Assembly: GCA_902489855.1 (NCBI GenBank)
Contig: CABUBS010000035.1
Location: 1-13,668, forward strand
Source: an uncultured Collinsella sp.
GTDB lineage: Bacteria > Actinomycetota > Coriobacteriia > Coriobacteriales > Coriobacteriaceae
Direction of reading: 5' to 3'
Length of the DNA stretch: 13,668 bases
The stretch's first letter is position 1, and each line of letters opens with the position of its first letter. The notes below the pieces were generated by a model. It was not told the DNA's origin, ran no database searches, and saw only the letters and a list, made by a program, of their open reading frames with translations. Position numbers and translations under genes: made by a program. Below are positions 1-6,400 of this stretch, one piece after another.

Positions 1-1
1 C

Positions 2-706
2 GTTGCCACCGCAGCAGACGTGCTTACCGAGAGCTTCGCTAACGCAAAGGCCATGGCGGAGGCCTGCGGCTTGCCTATCCCCCGTGCAAAAAAGTGGATC
101 ATCGCGCTTGTGGCGCTACCCCTCGCAATCGTATGCGGTGCCTATATCCCGCAGCTGGCGCAGGGAAACACCGAGATGCAGGAGAACGCCGCGGCCGCGG
201 CCGAGCAGATCGCCATCGCCCGCAAGACGTTAGAGCCCGCATGCGAGTACGTGTCTGCCGATGACCCTTACGAGCGATATCAAGATTACGGCTATCACGT
301 CCGCGGCTACTTGCACGACGGCGACTCCGATACCCAGAAGACCTATACGTACCTGGATTTCGACAACAAGGGAACGCTCAAGGAAGTGAGTTACGTAGCA
401 GAAATCGACCCCGATGCGAGCCTTGAGGACAACCTCGCCCGCATCGAGCTCGACTTTGACGAGCTTTCCTCTGTCGTCCAAACCGCAGACGTCAAGACCG
501 TGAGCCCCGAGCTCCTAGCACCGCAAAAGCTCCCCGAAGAGTTTAGGCAGGCTTTTTTGAACGGTTCGCTCTACGAGAGAATCTCCATCAGGACGAGCGA
601 CGACCCCATCAGAGCGTATTGCTCGTTTGACACGGATCCCGAGGACGAGTTTGACGAGTACACCCATCCAAGCATCCGTATCACATTGATGGGCAAAACG
701 AGCTAG
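2..706 (+). CDS. Membrane-anchored protein of unknown function (5' end outside window)
   Basis: The frame is open from base 2, and the first possible start (GTG at 20) has no ribosome binding site, so the true start probably lies upstream. The visible part is about 234 residues ending in TAG at 704-706. Counting from the GTG codon, residues 22-44 are basic (PRAKKW) then strongly hydrophobic (IIALVALPLAIVCGAYI), which fits a single membrane segment. A short Ala-rich helix and then an acidic domain of about 160 residues follow, which should lie outside the cell. That domain alternates charged and beta-prone stretches (YTYLDFDNKGTLKEVSYVAE) and has two Cys. I do not recognise a family. The gene converges on the ABC transporter gene, with 58 bp between the two stops. 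It is probably a real gene, because the frame stays open with consistent codon use, but its role is unknown. Confidence 0.75.
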   Translation, partial: VATAADVLTESFANAKAMAEACGLPIPRAKKWIIALVALPLAIVCGAYIPQLAQGNTEMQENAAAAAEQIAIARKTLEPACEYVSADDPYERYQDYGYHVRGYLHDGDSDTQKTYTYLDFDNKGTLKEVSYVAEIDPDASLEDNLARIELDFDELSSVVQTADVKTVSPELLAPQKLPEEFRQAFLNGSLYERISIRTSDDPIRAYCSFDTDPEDEFDEYTHPSIRITLMGKTS

Positions 707-733
707 GCGCAGGAGAGGGGCCGTCCCTTCCCC

Positions 734-766
734 AATGTGGCAAGGGGACTGTCCCTTTGCCACATT
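734..766. repeat. 33-bp palindromic repeat between convergent genes
   Basis: The sequence is a near-perfect inverted repeat. Sixteen positions on each side (734-749 and 751-766) pair around T750, with one G:T wobble (744/756). On the minus strand it begins AATGTGGCAAAGGGACAGTC. Its first two minus-strand bases are the last two bases of the ABC transporter's TAA stop codon. It can form a hairpin in transcripts from either side, so it could act as a bidirectional terminator, although neither side has a T-run. A partial copy of the GTCCCTT core lies just upstream (723-729). From memory, unchecked, similar palindromes are scattered through Coriobacteriia genomes as intergenic repeats. Confidence 0.8.
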
Positions 767-3700
767 ATTCGGAGCGTAGGGCCTCCACGGGATCTTTCTT
801 AGACGCGCTGCGGGCCGGTAGCAAGCCGGCGACGACCGTCAGCACCACCGAGATCGCGATGAGCGCCAGCGCGTCCTCAACGGGCAGGCTCATCAAGTTC
901 GGAACCTGCTTGGCCGCAAGCGCCCAGGCATTAACGGGGAAGCTCACGAGCACCACAACGACAATGGCAAAGACACCAGCGATCAGACCCTCAATGAAGG
1001 TTTCGGCATTGAACACGTTAGCCACGTTGCGCTTCGACGCACCGATTGCACGCAAGATACCAATCTCCTTTTTGCGCTCCAGCACGCTGATGTAGGTGAT
1101 GATGCCGATCATGATGGAGCTCACGACCAGGCTGATGCTCACGAACGCGATAAGCACCAAGCTGATGGTGTTTACGATATCGGTCACCGAGCCCATGATG
1201 ATGCCCATGTAGTCGGTATACGAGATGGCCTGTTCATCGTGGCCAGCCGCCTTAACCTGCTCGTTATACGCATCGATATGGTCGAGCACGCGCTCCTTGG
1301 CCTCAAAGTCGCGTGGGAAGATCTTGACTGAGATGGGGTCAGCTTCATCGGCATAGCCCAACGTGGTCAGGTTGTTGTCATAGGTGAGCTGCGATGCCTT
1401 GGCGTAGCTCATCATGAGCGAACTCAGGTCCTCGGCATCCATATTGAAGTGAATAGCACTTGCGAACGCCGCCGCATCCACGTGGAAGGCATTTGCCAAA
1501 TTGGGAATGTTGGATGACATCTGCGTCGCCATCTGGTCCATGATACCCGCGGCACCTGTCTTGAGTTGAGCCGAGACGGTGGCCGCGATCTCGTCGCTTA
1601 TCTCCTGCATAATCTCGCCCATAGCCTGTTGGAAATAGGGAACGAGCTGGTTTTGCACGTAATCGGTCATGGCCTTTTGCAGGCGCTCCACCAAAACATC
1701 TCCGCCCAACGCCTTGAGCTGAGCCAGGTATTGCTGAGCCGTCGCGTCTTGCTCGAGGTATGCCGTGAACGCGTCTGCGAGCTTCGATGCGTCTTTAAGA
1801 TCGTCGGGCGAGAGGGCCTTGAACTGTTCCGACTGCATGAAGCCCGCAAACAGCTTGTTGGCGATAGCGCCCGCCTGCCCCATTTGCTCGGGCGTAAGCT
1901 CCAGGCCGTCGAAGATGCCCGAAAGGTCGGGCGTGGGCGCCTTTGCCATGATGTCGGTGAAATCGATGTTCTGACCTATGCCGGAAAGGTCGATGTTGAG
2001 CCCAGAGAGATCGATGTTTGAAAGATCCATGCCGCCGGCCGCGCCGGAAAGCGCGGACGTGTCGAAGGAGAAAGTCTTCTTGAGAGCGACCTCATCGACC
2101 GAGAACATGCTGCCCAGGTCCACACCTTGCTTGGCCTCGCCTTGCAGCTCATCGAACGACTTACCGGTAAAGACGTCGGTCTCGGGATGGGCGAGCTGCT
2201 CCTGCACAATCTGAGATTCGGCAGCGCGCTCCATAAGCTCACGAGTTAGCGCATGCGTATAGGCAATACCCGGGGACAGCGCACTGGCATTGGCAGTCTC
2301 GTTGGGACGCACCACGCCCACAATGCGCACGTCGATACCGTCGGCAACCTTGGCTGCCATAAAGTCGGTGTCGCCAGACATATCGGTCCACATACCGGTC
2401 TCTTCGTTTTTGCGATACGCATCGGCCGGCGACAACACCTTAAACGTCGTAGACAGCGCATCGTCGTAGGTAAAGTCGGCGGCGGTCTCGGGCGTTTCGA
2501 CCTCGCCATCGGCCGTCATGGCGCTGTTGACCAGATCGTTGAGCTCATCGATATCCAGCGCGCCGATGCTATAGAGCGTATAGTCGCCCACCGTGCCACG
2601 GCTCGAAAGCACCATCACGGCCTCGTTGGCAGACGTAGGCCAATGACCGGCGACGACGTCGTACTGGCTGTCGAGCAGGCTCTGGTCGTCAATCATCTCG
2701 TTGAAGACCGAGGTCCCCATGGACTCCATGCTCACCGTTGCCGCCGAGCTCGCGCCTCCGCTCATAGCCTCGGTCATCGCGTTGGGCACCAGGCGCACGG
2801 GCTTCTCGTCGCCCTTGCCCGCGCGATACACGACCGGCGTCACGCCGTAGCTGTACTGAATGGCGTTGACCTCTTTGTCGATGCCGTCGCCGCCATCGTC
2901 GAGCCACGCCTTAAAGCTCGTCATATCGTTGGACTTAACGCTCGCAAACATATCCTTTACGGCCGTGACCACGGGAATCTTATCGGACTTCTTAGCCGAA
3001 CTGTCCGCACCGGCGGAGGCGCTGCTCGCTCCCCCGTCATCCTCCGCGGCCTCCTGCCCACCCATCATGGACGACAGGTCGTAGTCCTGCCTGGAGATCG
3101 TAAGCGGGTAGCTCGAGAGCGTATCCTCCTCGACCTTTTTGATGTAGCCGTTTACGCCGTTGGACAGCGCCAGAATCGCCGCGATACCGATAATGCCAAT
3201 CGAGCCTGCAAAGGCCGTCATGGCCGTGCGGCCCTTCTTGGTCATGAGGTTTCGGGCAGAAAGCCCCAGCGCCGTCACAAAGCTCATCGAGGTTTTGCGT
3301 GTAGGCTTTGCCTCGCGACGCGCGGCCTTGGCAACATCGAAGGGGTCGGAATCGTCGGTGATCTTGCCGTCCGCCAGGTTGACGATGCGCGTAGCGTACT
3401 GGTACGCCAGCTCGGGATTGTGCGTGACCATGATGACCAGGCGGTCGCGCGCCACGTCCTTGAGCAGGTCCATGACCTGTACGGACGTCGTTGAATCCAA
3501 AGCGCCGGTCGGCTCGTCGGCCAGCACAATCTCGGGATCATTGATCAGAGCACGGGCGATGGCCACGCGCTGCATCTGTCCACCCGAAAGCTGGCTCGGG
3601 CGCTTGTTCACGTGCTCGCCCAGACCAACTGCCTCGAGCGCCTTACGTGCACGCTGGCGGCGCTCGGCATGGCCCACACCCGTGAGCGTAAGCGCCAGCT

Positions 3701-4013
3701 CAACGTTTTCCAAGATGGTCTGATGCGGAATGAGGTTATAGCTCTGGAACACAAAACCGATGCGGTTGTTACGATAGGCGTCCCAATCGCGATCGTGAAA
3801 GTCCTTGGTCGAAATACCGTCGATCAGCAGGTCGCCCGAGTCAAAGTGGTCGAGTCCGCCGATAACGTTGAGCATCGTGGTTTTGCCCGAGCCCGAGGGA
3901 CCCAGAATGGCCACGAACTCGTTATCGCGAAAAGACAGGCTTACGTTGTCGAGCGCCACCTGCGTAAACGACTGCGTAACGTACCTTTTGCAAATACCCT
4001 TGAGCTCCAGCAT
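765..4013 (-). CDS. ABC transporter, ATPase fused to FtsX/MacB-type permease
   Basis: This 1082-residue protein carries a whole MacB-like exporter half in one chain. The ATPase comes first: Walker A GPSGSGKT (38-45), Q-loop VFQ (about 88-90), signature LSGGQ (142-146), Walker B IVLADE (162-167) and switch His198. A linker leads to TM1 (about 265-288). An extracytoplasmic insert of some 650 residues follows, then three more membrane segments (about 942-975, 1007-1027, 1047-1068). The FtsX signature ERKKEIGILRAIGASKRN follows TM2, and the protein ends in the typical DPVEALRSE. In this family the ATPase drives mechanical movement of the outer domain or export of peptides, lipoproteins or drugs; the substrate here is unknown. 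The ATG at 4013 is preferred because GGAGAGG lies 9 bases upstream. The TTG three codons earlier directly abuts that site. The gene follows a strong terminator, so it is probably transcribed separately from the redox operon. Confidence 0.93.
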   Translation of the reverse strand: MLELKGICKRYVTQSFTQVALDNVSLSFRDNEFVAILGPSGSGKTTMLNVIGGLDHFDSGDLLIDGISTKDFHDRDWDAYRNNRIGFVFQSYNLIPHQTILENVELALTLTGVGHAERRQRARKALEAVGLGEHVNKRPSQLSGGQMQRVAIARALINDPEIVLADEPTGALDSTTSVQVMDLLKDVARDRLVIMVTHNPELAYQYATRIVNLADGKITDDSDPFDVAKAARREAKPTRKTSMSFVTALGLSARNLMTKKGRTAMTAFAGSIGIIGIAAILALSNGVNGYIKKVEEDTLSSYPLTISRQDYDLSSMMGGQEAAEDDGGASSASAGADSSAKKSDKIPVVTAVKDMFASVKSNDMTSFKAWLDDGGDGIDKEVNAIQYSYGVTPVVYRAGKGDEKPVRLVPNAMTEAMSGGASSAATVSMESMGTSVFNEMIDDQSLLDSQYDVVAGHWPTSANEAVMVLSSRGTVGDYTLYSIGALDIDELNDLVNSAMTADGEVETPETAADFTYDDALSTTFKVLSPADAYRKNEETGMWTDMSGDTDFMAAKVADGIDVRIVGVVRPNETANASALSPGIAYTHALTRELMERAAESQIVQEQLAHPETDVFTGKSFDELQGEAKQGVDLGSMFSVDEVALKKTFSFDTSALSGAAGGMDLSNIDLSGLNIDLSGIGQNIDFTDIMAKAPTPDLSGIFDGLELTPEQMGQAGAIANKLFAGFMQSEQFKALSPDDLKDASKLADAFTAYLEQDATAQQYLAQLKALGGDVLVERLQKAMTDYVQNQLVPYFQQAMGEIMQEISDEIAATVSAQLKTGAAGIMDQMATQMSSNIPNLANAFHVDAAAFASAIHFNMDAEDLSSLMMSYAKASQLTYDNNLTTLGYADEADPISVKIFPRDFEAKERVLDHIDAYNEQVKAAGHDEQAISYTDYMGIIMGSVTDIVNTISLVLIAFVSISLVVSSIMIGIITYISVLERKKEIGILRAIGASKRNVANVFNAETFIEGLIAGVFAIVVVVLVSFPVNAWALAAKQVPNLMSLPVEDALALIAISVVLTVVAGLLPARSASKKDPVEALRSE
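1911..2030 (-). repeat. Internal DLSG/IDLS repeat in the transporter's outer domain
   Basis: Within the extracytoplasmic insert (residues about 662-701) the motif xDLSx recurs in short steps: MDLSN, IDLSG, IDLSG, IDFTD, and later PDLSG. In DNA this appears as imperfect copies of TCGATGTT spaced about 20-30 bases apart on the plus strand. Regular short repeats with alternating hydrophobic and small polar residues often form a coil or small beta-solenoid. Whether this one does is inference. Confidence 0.6.
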
Positions 4014-4085
4014 GGACGGCAACCTCTCCCACGCGGGCGCACTTGCCCGCTCTCCCCCGCCGTTCGTATTCGACGCGTTTGTCCT

Positions 4086-4114
4086 ACTCTATCCCCATTT
4101 TTTGCCGAAGTCAG
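4086..4114 (-). promoter_or_regulatory. Possible promoter of the ABC transporter gene
   Basis: Read on the minus strand, CTGACT (4114-4109) and TAGAGT (4091-4086) are separated by 17 bases. Each matches four of six positions of the TTGACA and TATAAT boxes. The site lies between the upstream operon's terminator and the transporter start, with a leader of about 70 bases. The leader also contains a small GC hairpin around 4034-4050. The match is weak. Confidence 0.3.
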
Positions 4115-4160
4115 TGAGGAATGTAACGAACCGCGCCAAAAAACGAACGGGATGGCGCCC

Positions 4161-4188
4161 AAAAGAAGAGGTCCCAAGCGGGACCTCT
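4161..4188 (-). terminator. Rho-independent terminator of the redox operon
   Basis: On the minus strand a 9-bp perfect stem (AGAGGTCCC with GGGACCTCT) closes a GCTT tetraloop and is followed by TCTTTT. It lies about 80 bases after the TlpA-like gene's stop at 4268 and ahead of the ABC transporter gene. It should therefore end transcripts of the three-gene operon. Confidence 0.85.
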
Positions 4189-4267
4189 ATATGGTGGAGC
4201 TTATCTTGAAAGGTAGCGGACTACTTCGCACAGCGGCGCACGATCCTCGCTATGCTTTACGCGTTTT

Positions 4268-5239
4268 TTACTGCTCGCTATTTGCAATCGCCTGGTCGAT
4301 AAGTTTGTCGAGTGCTGCGCGCTGCTCGGCGGAGCTGATGGCTCCCACGATTGGATCCCCTACGATGTTGCCATTCTGATCGATGACATACGTTGTCGGG
4401 AACGAGAACAAATTTGACGTAAACTTACCGGCCTCGCTATCCGACTTGAACCAGATGTTCTTATACGTCACGCCCTTCTTGCTCAGCACGTCCTTGGCAT
4501 CTGCAATCTCGCCCTTGTTGCCATCGAGCGTAAAGGAATTGACGCCCACGACCTGGCCGCCCTTCTTGGCAAGCTCCTTATTCAGGTCCTCAAGGTCGCC
4601 CAACTCACCCACGCACGGCTTGCAAGTGGTGAACCAGAAGTTCATGACGGTGACCTTGTTCTTAGAGAACAGCTCGTCGCTGTTCACGTCGTTGCCATCC
4701 AGGTCCTTGCCCGTAAAGCTGGGGAACTTCGTCGCCTCGCTCGAAGCATTGGCGCCAGCCGTCATGCCAGCGGTCGAAGCGTCGACGCTCTCGCCCGCGC
4801 TCGGCGTGCTTCCACAGCCGGGGAACTCCTTCTCCAGGCTCTCGAGCTTGTCCTCGATCTCCTTGATCTGCTGCGCACCGGCCTTGAGCGTCTTAAGCTC
4901 ATCCGCCGTGAACTCATCCTTGGCGCCATCGATGGTCTTGAGCAGGAAATCGCCGTAATTGCTGCCGTCCTCAATCATTGTCGAGTCTTTATTTGCCGCG
5001 TTGAATACCTTTTCCCACAGCGCGTTATCACTCGAAAAGATCTCGTTCTCCTTCTGCATGAGCTTCGCATACAGCTCGGCGGCCTCGTCGGCATTGGCCG
5101 GCTTCTGCGCAGTGAGTTCTGCGATCTTAGGATCGGAGCTCGCAGATTCGCTCACATTGCCACCGGGCGCCGAACATGCCACAAGGCACAAGGCCAATAC
5201 CGGCACCATAAACAGGGCCGCAATCTTAGAAAGCTTCAT
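4268..5239 (-). CDS. TlpA/ResA-like thioredoxin-fold lipoprotein
   Basis: This 323-residue exported lipoprotein probably reduces or exchanges disulfides on the outer face of the membrane. The N-terminus is a lipoprotein signal: MKLSK, a hydrophobic stretch, then the lipobox LVAC with lipidated Cys22. A charged helical region (about 35-140) with heptad-like character follows, then a Ser/Ala-rich linker. The C-terminal TlpA/ResA domain (about 170-323) has the active site FWFTTCKPC (Cys206, Cys209) and the cis-proline region SFPTTYVID (Pro281). The CKPC spacing and the WFTTC context are typical of TlpA/ResA. The second of two nearby ATGs is chosen because GGAGG lies 7 bases upstream of it, against 1 base for the first. 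The gene lies 29 bases behind the polyferredoxin gene in the same operon, which is the likely source of its electrons. The long N-terminal helical domain is not part of a standard TlpA. Confidence 0.9.
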   Translation of the reverse strand: MKLSKIAALFMVPVLALCLVACSAPGGNVSESASSDPKIAELTAQKPANADEAAELYAKLMQKENEIFSSDNALWEKVFNAANKDSTMIEDGSNYGDFLLKTIDGAKDEFTADELKTLKAGAQQIKEIEDKLESLEKEFPGCGSTPSAGESVDASTAGMTAGANASSEATKFPSFTGKDLDGNDVNSDELFSKNKVTVMNFWFTTCKPCVGELGDLEDLNKELAKKGGQVVGVNSFTLDGNKGEIADAKDVLSKKGVTYKNIWFKSDSEAGKFTSNLFSFPTTYVIDQNGNIVGDPIVGAISSAEQRAALDKLIDQAIANSEQ

Positions 5240-5266
5240 AGTCATTCCTCCGTTTTGTCGAAGCTT
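5231..5266 (-). promoter_or_regulatory. Inverted repeat enclosing the TlpA gene's ribosome binding site
   Basis: AAGCTTC (5231-5237) and GAAGCTT (5260-5266) can pair as a 7-bp stem around a 22-base loop. The loop holds the GGAGG site and part of the start region, and the downstream arm begins at the start codon and runs into codons 2-3. The stem could modulate translation of the lipoprotein relative to the polyferredoxin gene. It could also be chance, since AAGCTT is itself a palindrome. Confidence 0.35.
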
Positions 5267-5268
5267 GT

Positions 5269-6171
5269 TTACTTTTTATCGGCGGTCAAGGGAAGCTTTT
5301 CTGCCGACACATCCAGGCCATAGCGATAGCTGATGGCATCGACGGGACAGGCCCCAATGCACTTTCCGCACCGGATACATTCGGCATGATTGGGTGCGCG
5401 GACCACATCAACGTCCATCTGACAAACCTTTGAACACTTGCCGCACGAGACGCATTTGCACGCATCGACCCGAATCCCCAGCAGGGACACCTTATTCATG
5501 AGCGCATAGAATGCGCCGAGCGGACAAATCCATTTGCAGAAGGGGCGGTAGAACAAAACGCTCAGCACTACCACGGCAATGAGAACGACGAGTTTCCAGG
5601 TAAAGAGCTGCCCCAGCGCAGATCGAATGCCGGCGTTGGCAATGGCCAGCGGAATGGCACCCTCGAGCACGCCCTGCGGACAGACGTATTTGCAAAAGAA
5701 CGGATCGCCCATCCCCACATCGTTGACCACCAGCACAGGCAGCAATACCACAGCAAACAGCAGCACAACGTATTTGATATACGTAAGCGCCTTGAGCCTT
5801 TTTGTCGAAAGCTTTTTGCCGGGAATCTTGTGAAGCAGCTCCTGTAGCCAGCCAAACGGGCACAGAAAGCCGCATACAAATCGTCCCAACAGCACGCCGA
5901 GCAGAATGAGCGTACCGGTGACGTAGTAAGAAAAGTTGAACTTGGATGAGCCCACCACCGACTGGAACGACCCAATGGGGCACGCACCCGATGCCGCGGG
6001 GCACGAATAGCAGTTAAGCCCGGGTACGCAGACGGTTTTTCCCGCGCCCTGATAGATGCCGCCTCTGGCAAAGTTTGGCAGGTGAATGTTGGTGACGAGC
6101 GTCGCCGCCGCCTGAATGAATCCGCGAAATCGGGCCAAAACATGCGACGCAGTGTTTTCTCTTTTATCCAA
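5269..6171 (-). CDS. NapH-like membrane polyferredoxin (4Fe-4S protein)
   Basis: This protein of about 300 residues is an integral membrane iron-sulfur protein of the NapH/YccM/RdxA-like group. Near the N-terminus lies a Cys cluster (48, 54, 57, 64; CX5CX2CX6C). Hydrophobic segments at about 81-99, 131-149 and 190-208 are followed by CX3CP pairs: CGFLCP (100/104), CKYVCP (160/164) and CKWICP (212/216). The C-terminus has two ferredoxin-type 4Fe-4S sites, CXXCXXCXXXC at 240-250 and CIRCGKCIGACP at 265-275. Such proteins move electrons through the membrane. A TTG start at 6171 is chosen because GGAG lies 10 bases upstream and the preceding gene's stop overlaps it by 8 bases, which suggests translational coupling. 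A TTG at 6258 is also in frame, but it would overlap the upstream gene deeply and add a Cys-rich, family-atypical stretch. The start is less certain than the identity. Confidence 0.9.
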   Translation of the reverse strand: MDKRENTASHVLARFRGFIQAAATLVTNIHLPNFARGGIYQGAGKTVCVPGLNCYSCPAASGACPIGSFQSVVGSSKFNFSYYVTGTLILLGVLLGRFVCGFLCPFGWLQELLHKIPGKKLSTKRLKALTYIKYVVLLFAVVLLPVLVVNDVGMGDPFFCKYVCPQGVLEGAIPLAIANAGIRSALGQLFTWKLVVLIAVVVLSVLFYRPFCKWICPLGAFYALMNKVSLLGIRVDACKCVSCGKCSKVCQMDVDVVRAPNHAECIRCGKCIGACPVDAISYRYGLDVSAEKLPLTADKK

Positions 6172-6310
6172 TTCCGATACACTCCAAGCACAGCCTAATC
6201 GCTTTGGCCAGCACGGCATCCGCCTCGCCACGCATAACGCCAAAGCACACCATGGCAATTCCGACGATCAACAAAGCGACCTGTACCACGGGTTTTACCG
6301 CTTTGAACAA
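6164..6310 (-). CDS. CXXC membrane microprotein (CD1871A-like family)
   Basis: This is a 48-residue protein with a TTG start. A short basic N-terminus (FKAVKP) precedes one hydrophobic segment (VVQVALLIVGIAMVCFGVM), then RGEADAVLAKA, and it ends IRLCLECIGIG. The ending, with CXXC four residues from the C-terminus, matches my memory of the small CD1871A-type CXXC family in Clostridia and Coriobacteriia, which I could not check. AAGGAG lies about 8 bases before the TTG. A GTG further upstream overlaps that site and cannot be the start. The gene heads the operon, and its stop overlaps the polyferredoxin start. Its biochemical role is unknown. The position suggests a thiol relay or assembly partner between the polyferredoxin and the TlpA-like lipoprotein. 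Ordinary gene callers may drop it because of its length and start codon. Confidence 0.8.
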   Translation of the reverse strand: MFKAVKPVVQVALLIVGIAMVCFGVMRGEADAVLAKAIRLCLECIGIG

Positions 6311-6333
6311 CCTGACCACTCCTTTCGTTACGC

Positions 6334-6356
6334 GACCATTGGACCATATCGACCAT
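6334..6356. promoter_or_regulatory. Three GACCAT direct repeats in the divergent promoter region
   Basis: GACCAT occurs at 6334-6339, 6342-6347 and 6351-6356, with start-to-start steps of 8 and 9 bases. A related GACCAC lies at 6314-6319. They sit between the divergent redox operon and two-component system and overlap the putative minus-strand promoter. Direct repeats are the usual target form of OmpR-type regulators, usually with 10-11 base steps, so the adjacent response regulator is the first candidate. That link is inference. Confidence 0.5.
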
Positions 6357-6370
6357 AAAATCCGTGTTAA
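6343..6370 (-). promoter_or_regulatory. Putative promoter of the redox operon
   Basis: On the minus strand TTAACA (6370-6365, five of six to TTGACA) and TATGGT (6348-6343, four of six to TATAAT) are 16 bases apart, followed by a leader of about 30 bases to the TTG start at 6310. The -10 box overlaps one of the GACCAT repeats, so a protein bound there would affect this promoter. Confidence 0.45.
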
Positions 6371-6400
6371 GCGCGATTTGGAATGTGCAAGGAGACTGTT

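Noticed and set aside
2253..3494. Plus-strand open frame of 413 codons
   Set aside because: It lies wholly antisense to the ABC transporter, is rich in His and Arg as expected of a GC-rich shadow frame, and shows no domain or ribosome site.
4014..4022. TTG start at 4022 for the ABC transporter
   Set aside because: GGAGAGG directly abuts this TTG, leaving no spacing, while the ATG at 4013 has a 9-base spacing.
5240..5245. First ATG (5245) of the TlpA-like gene
   Set aside because: It is only 1 base from GGAGG; the second ATG at 5239 has a 7-base spacing and a normal lipoprotein signal.
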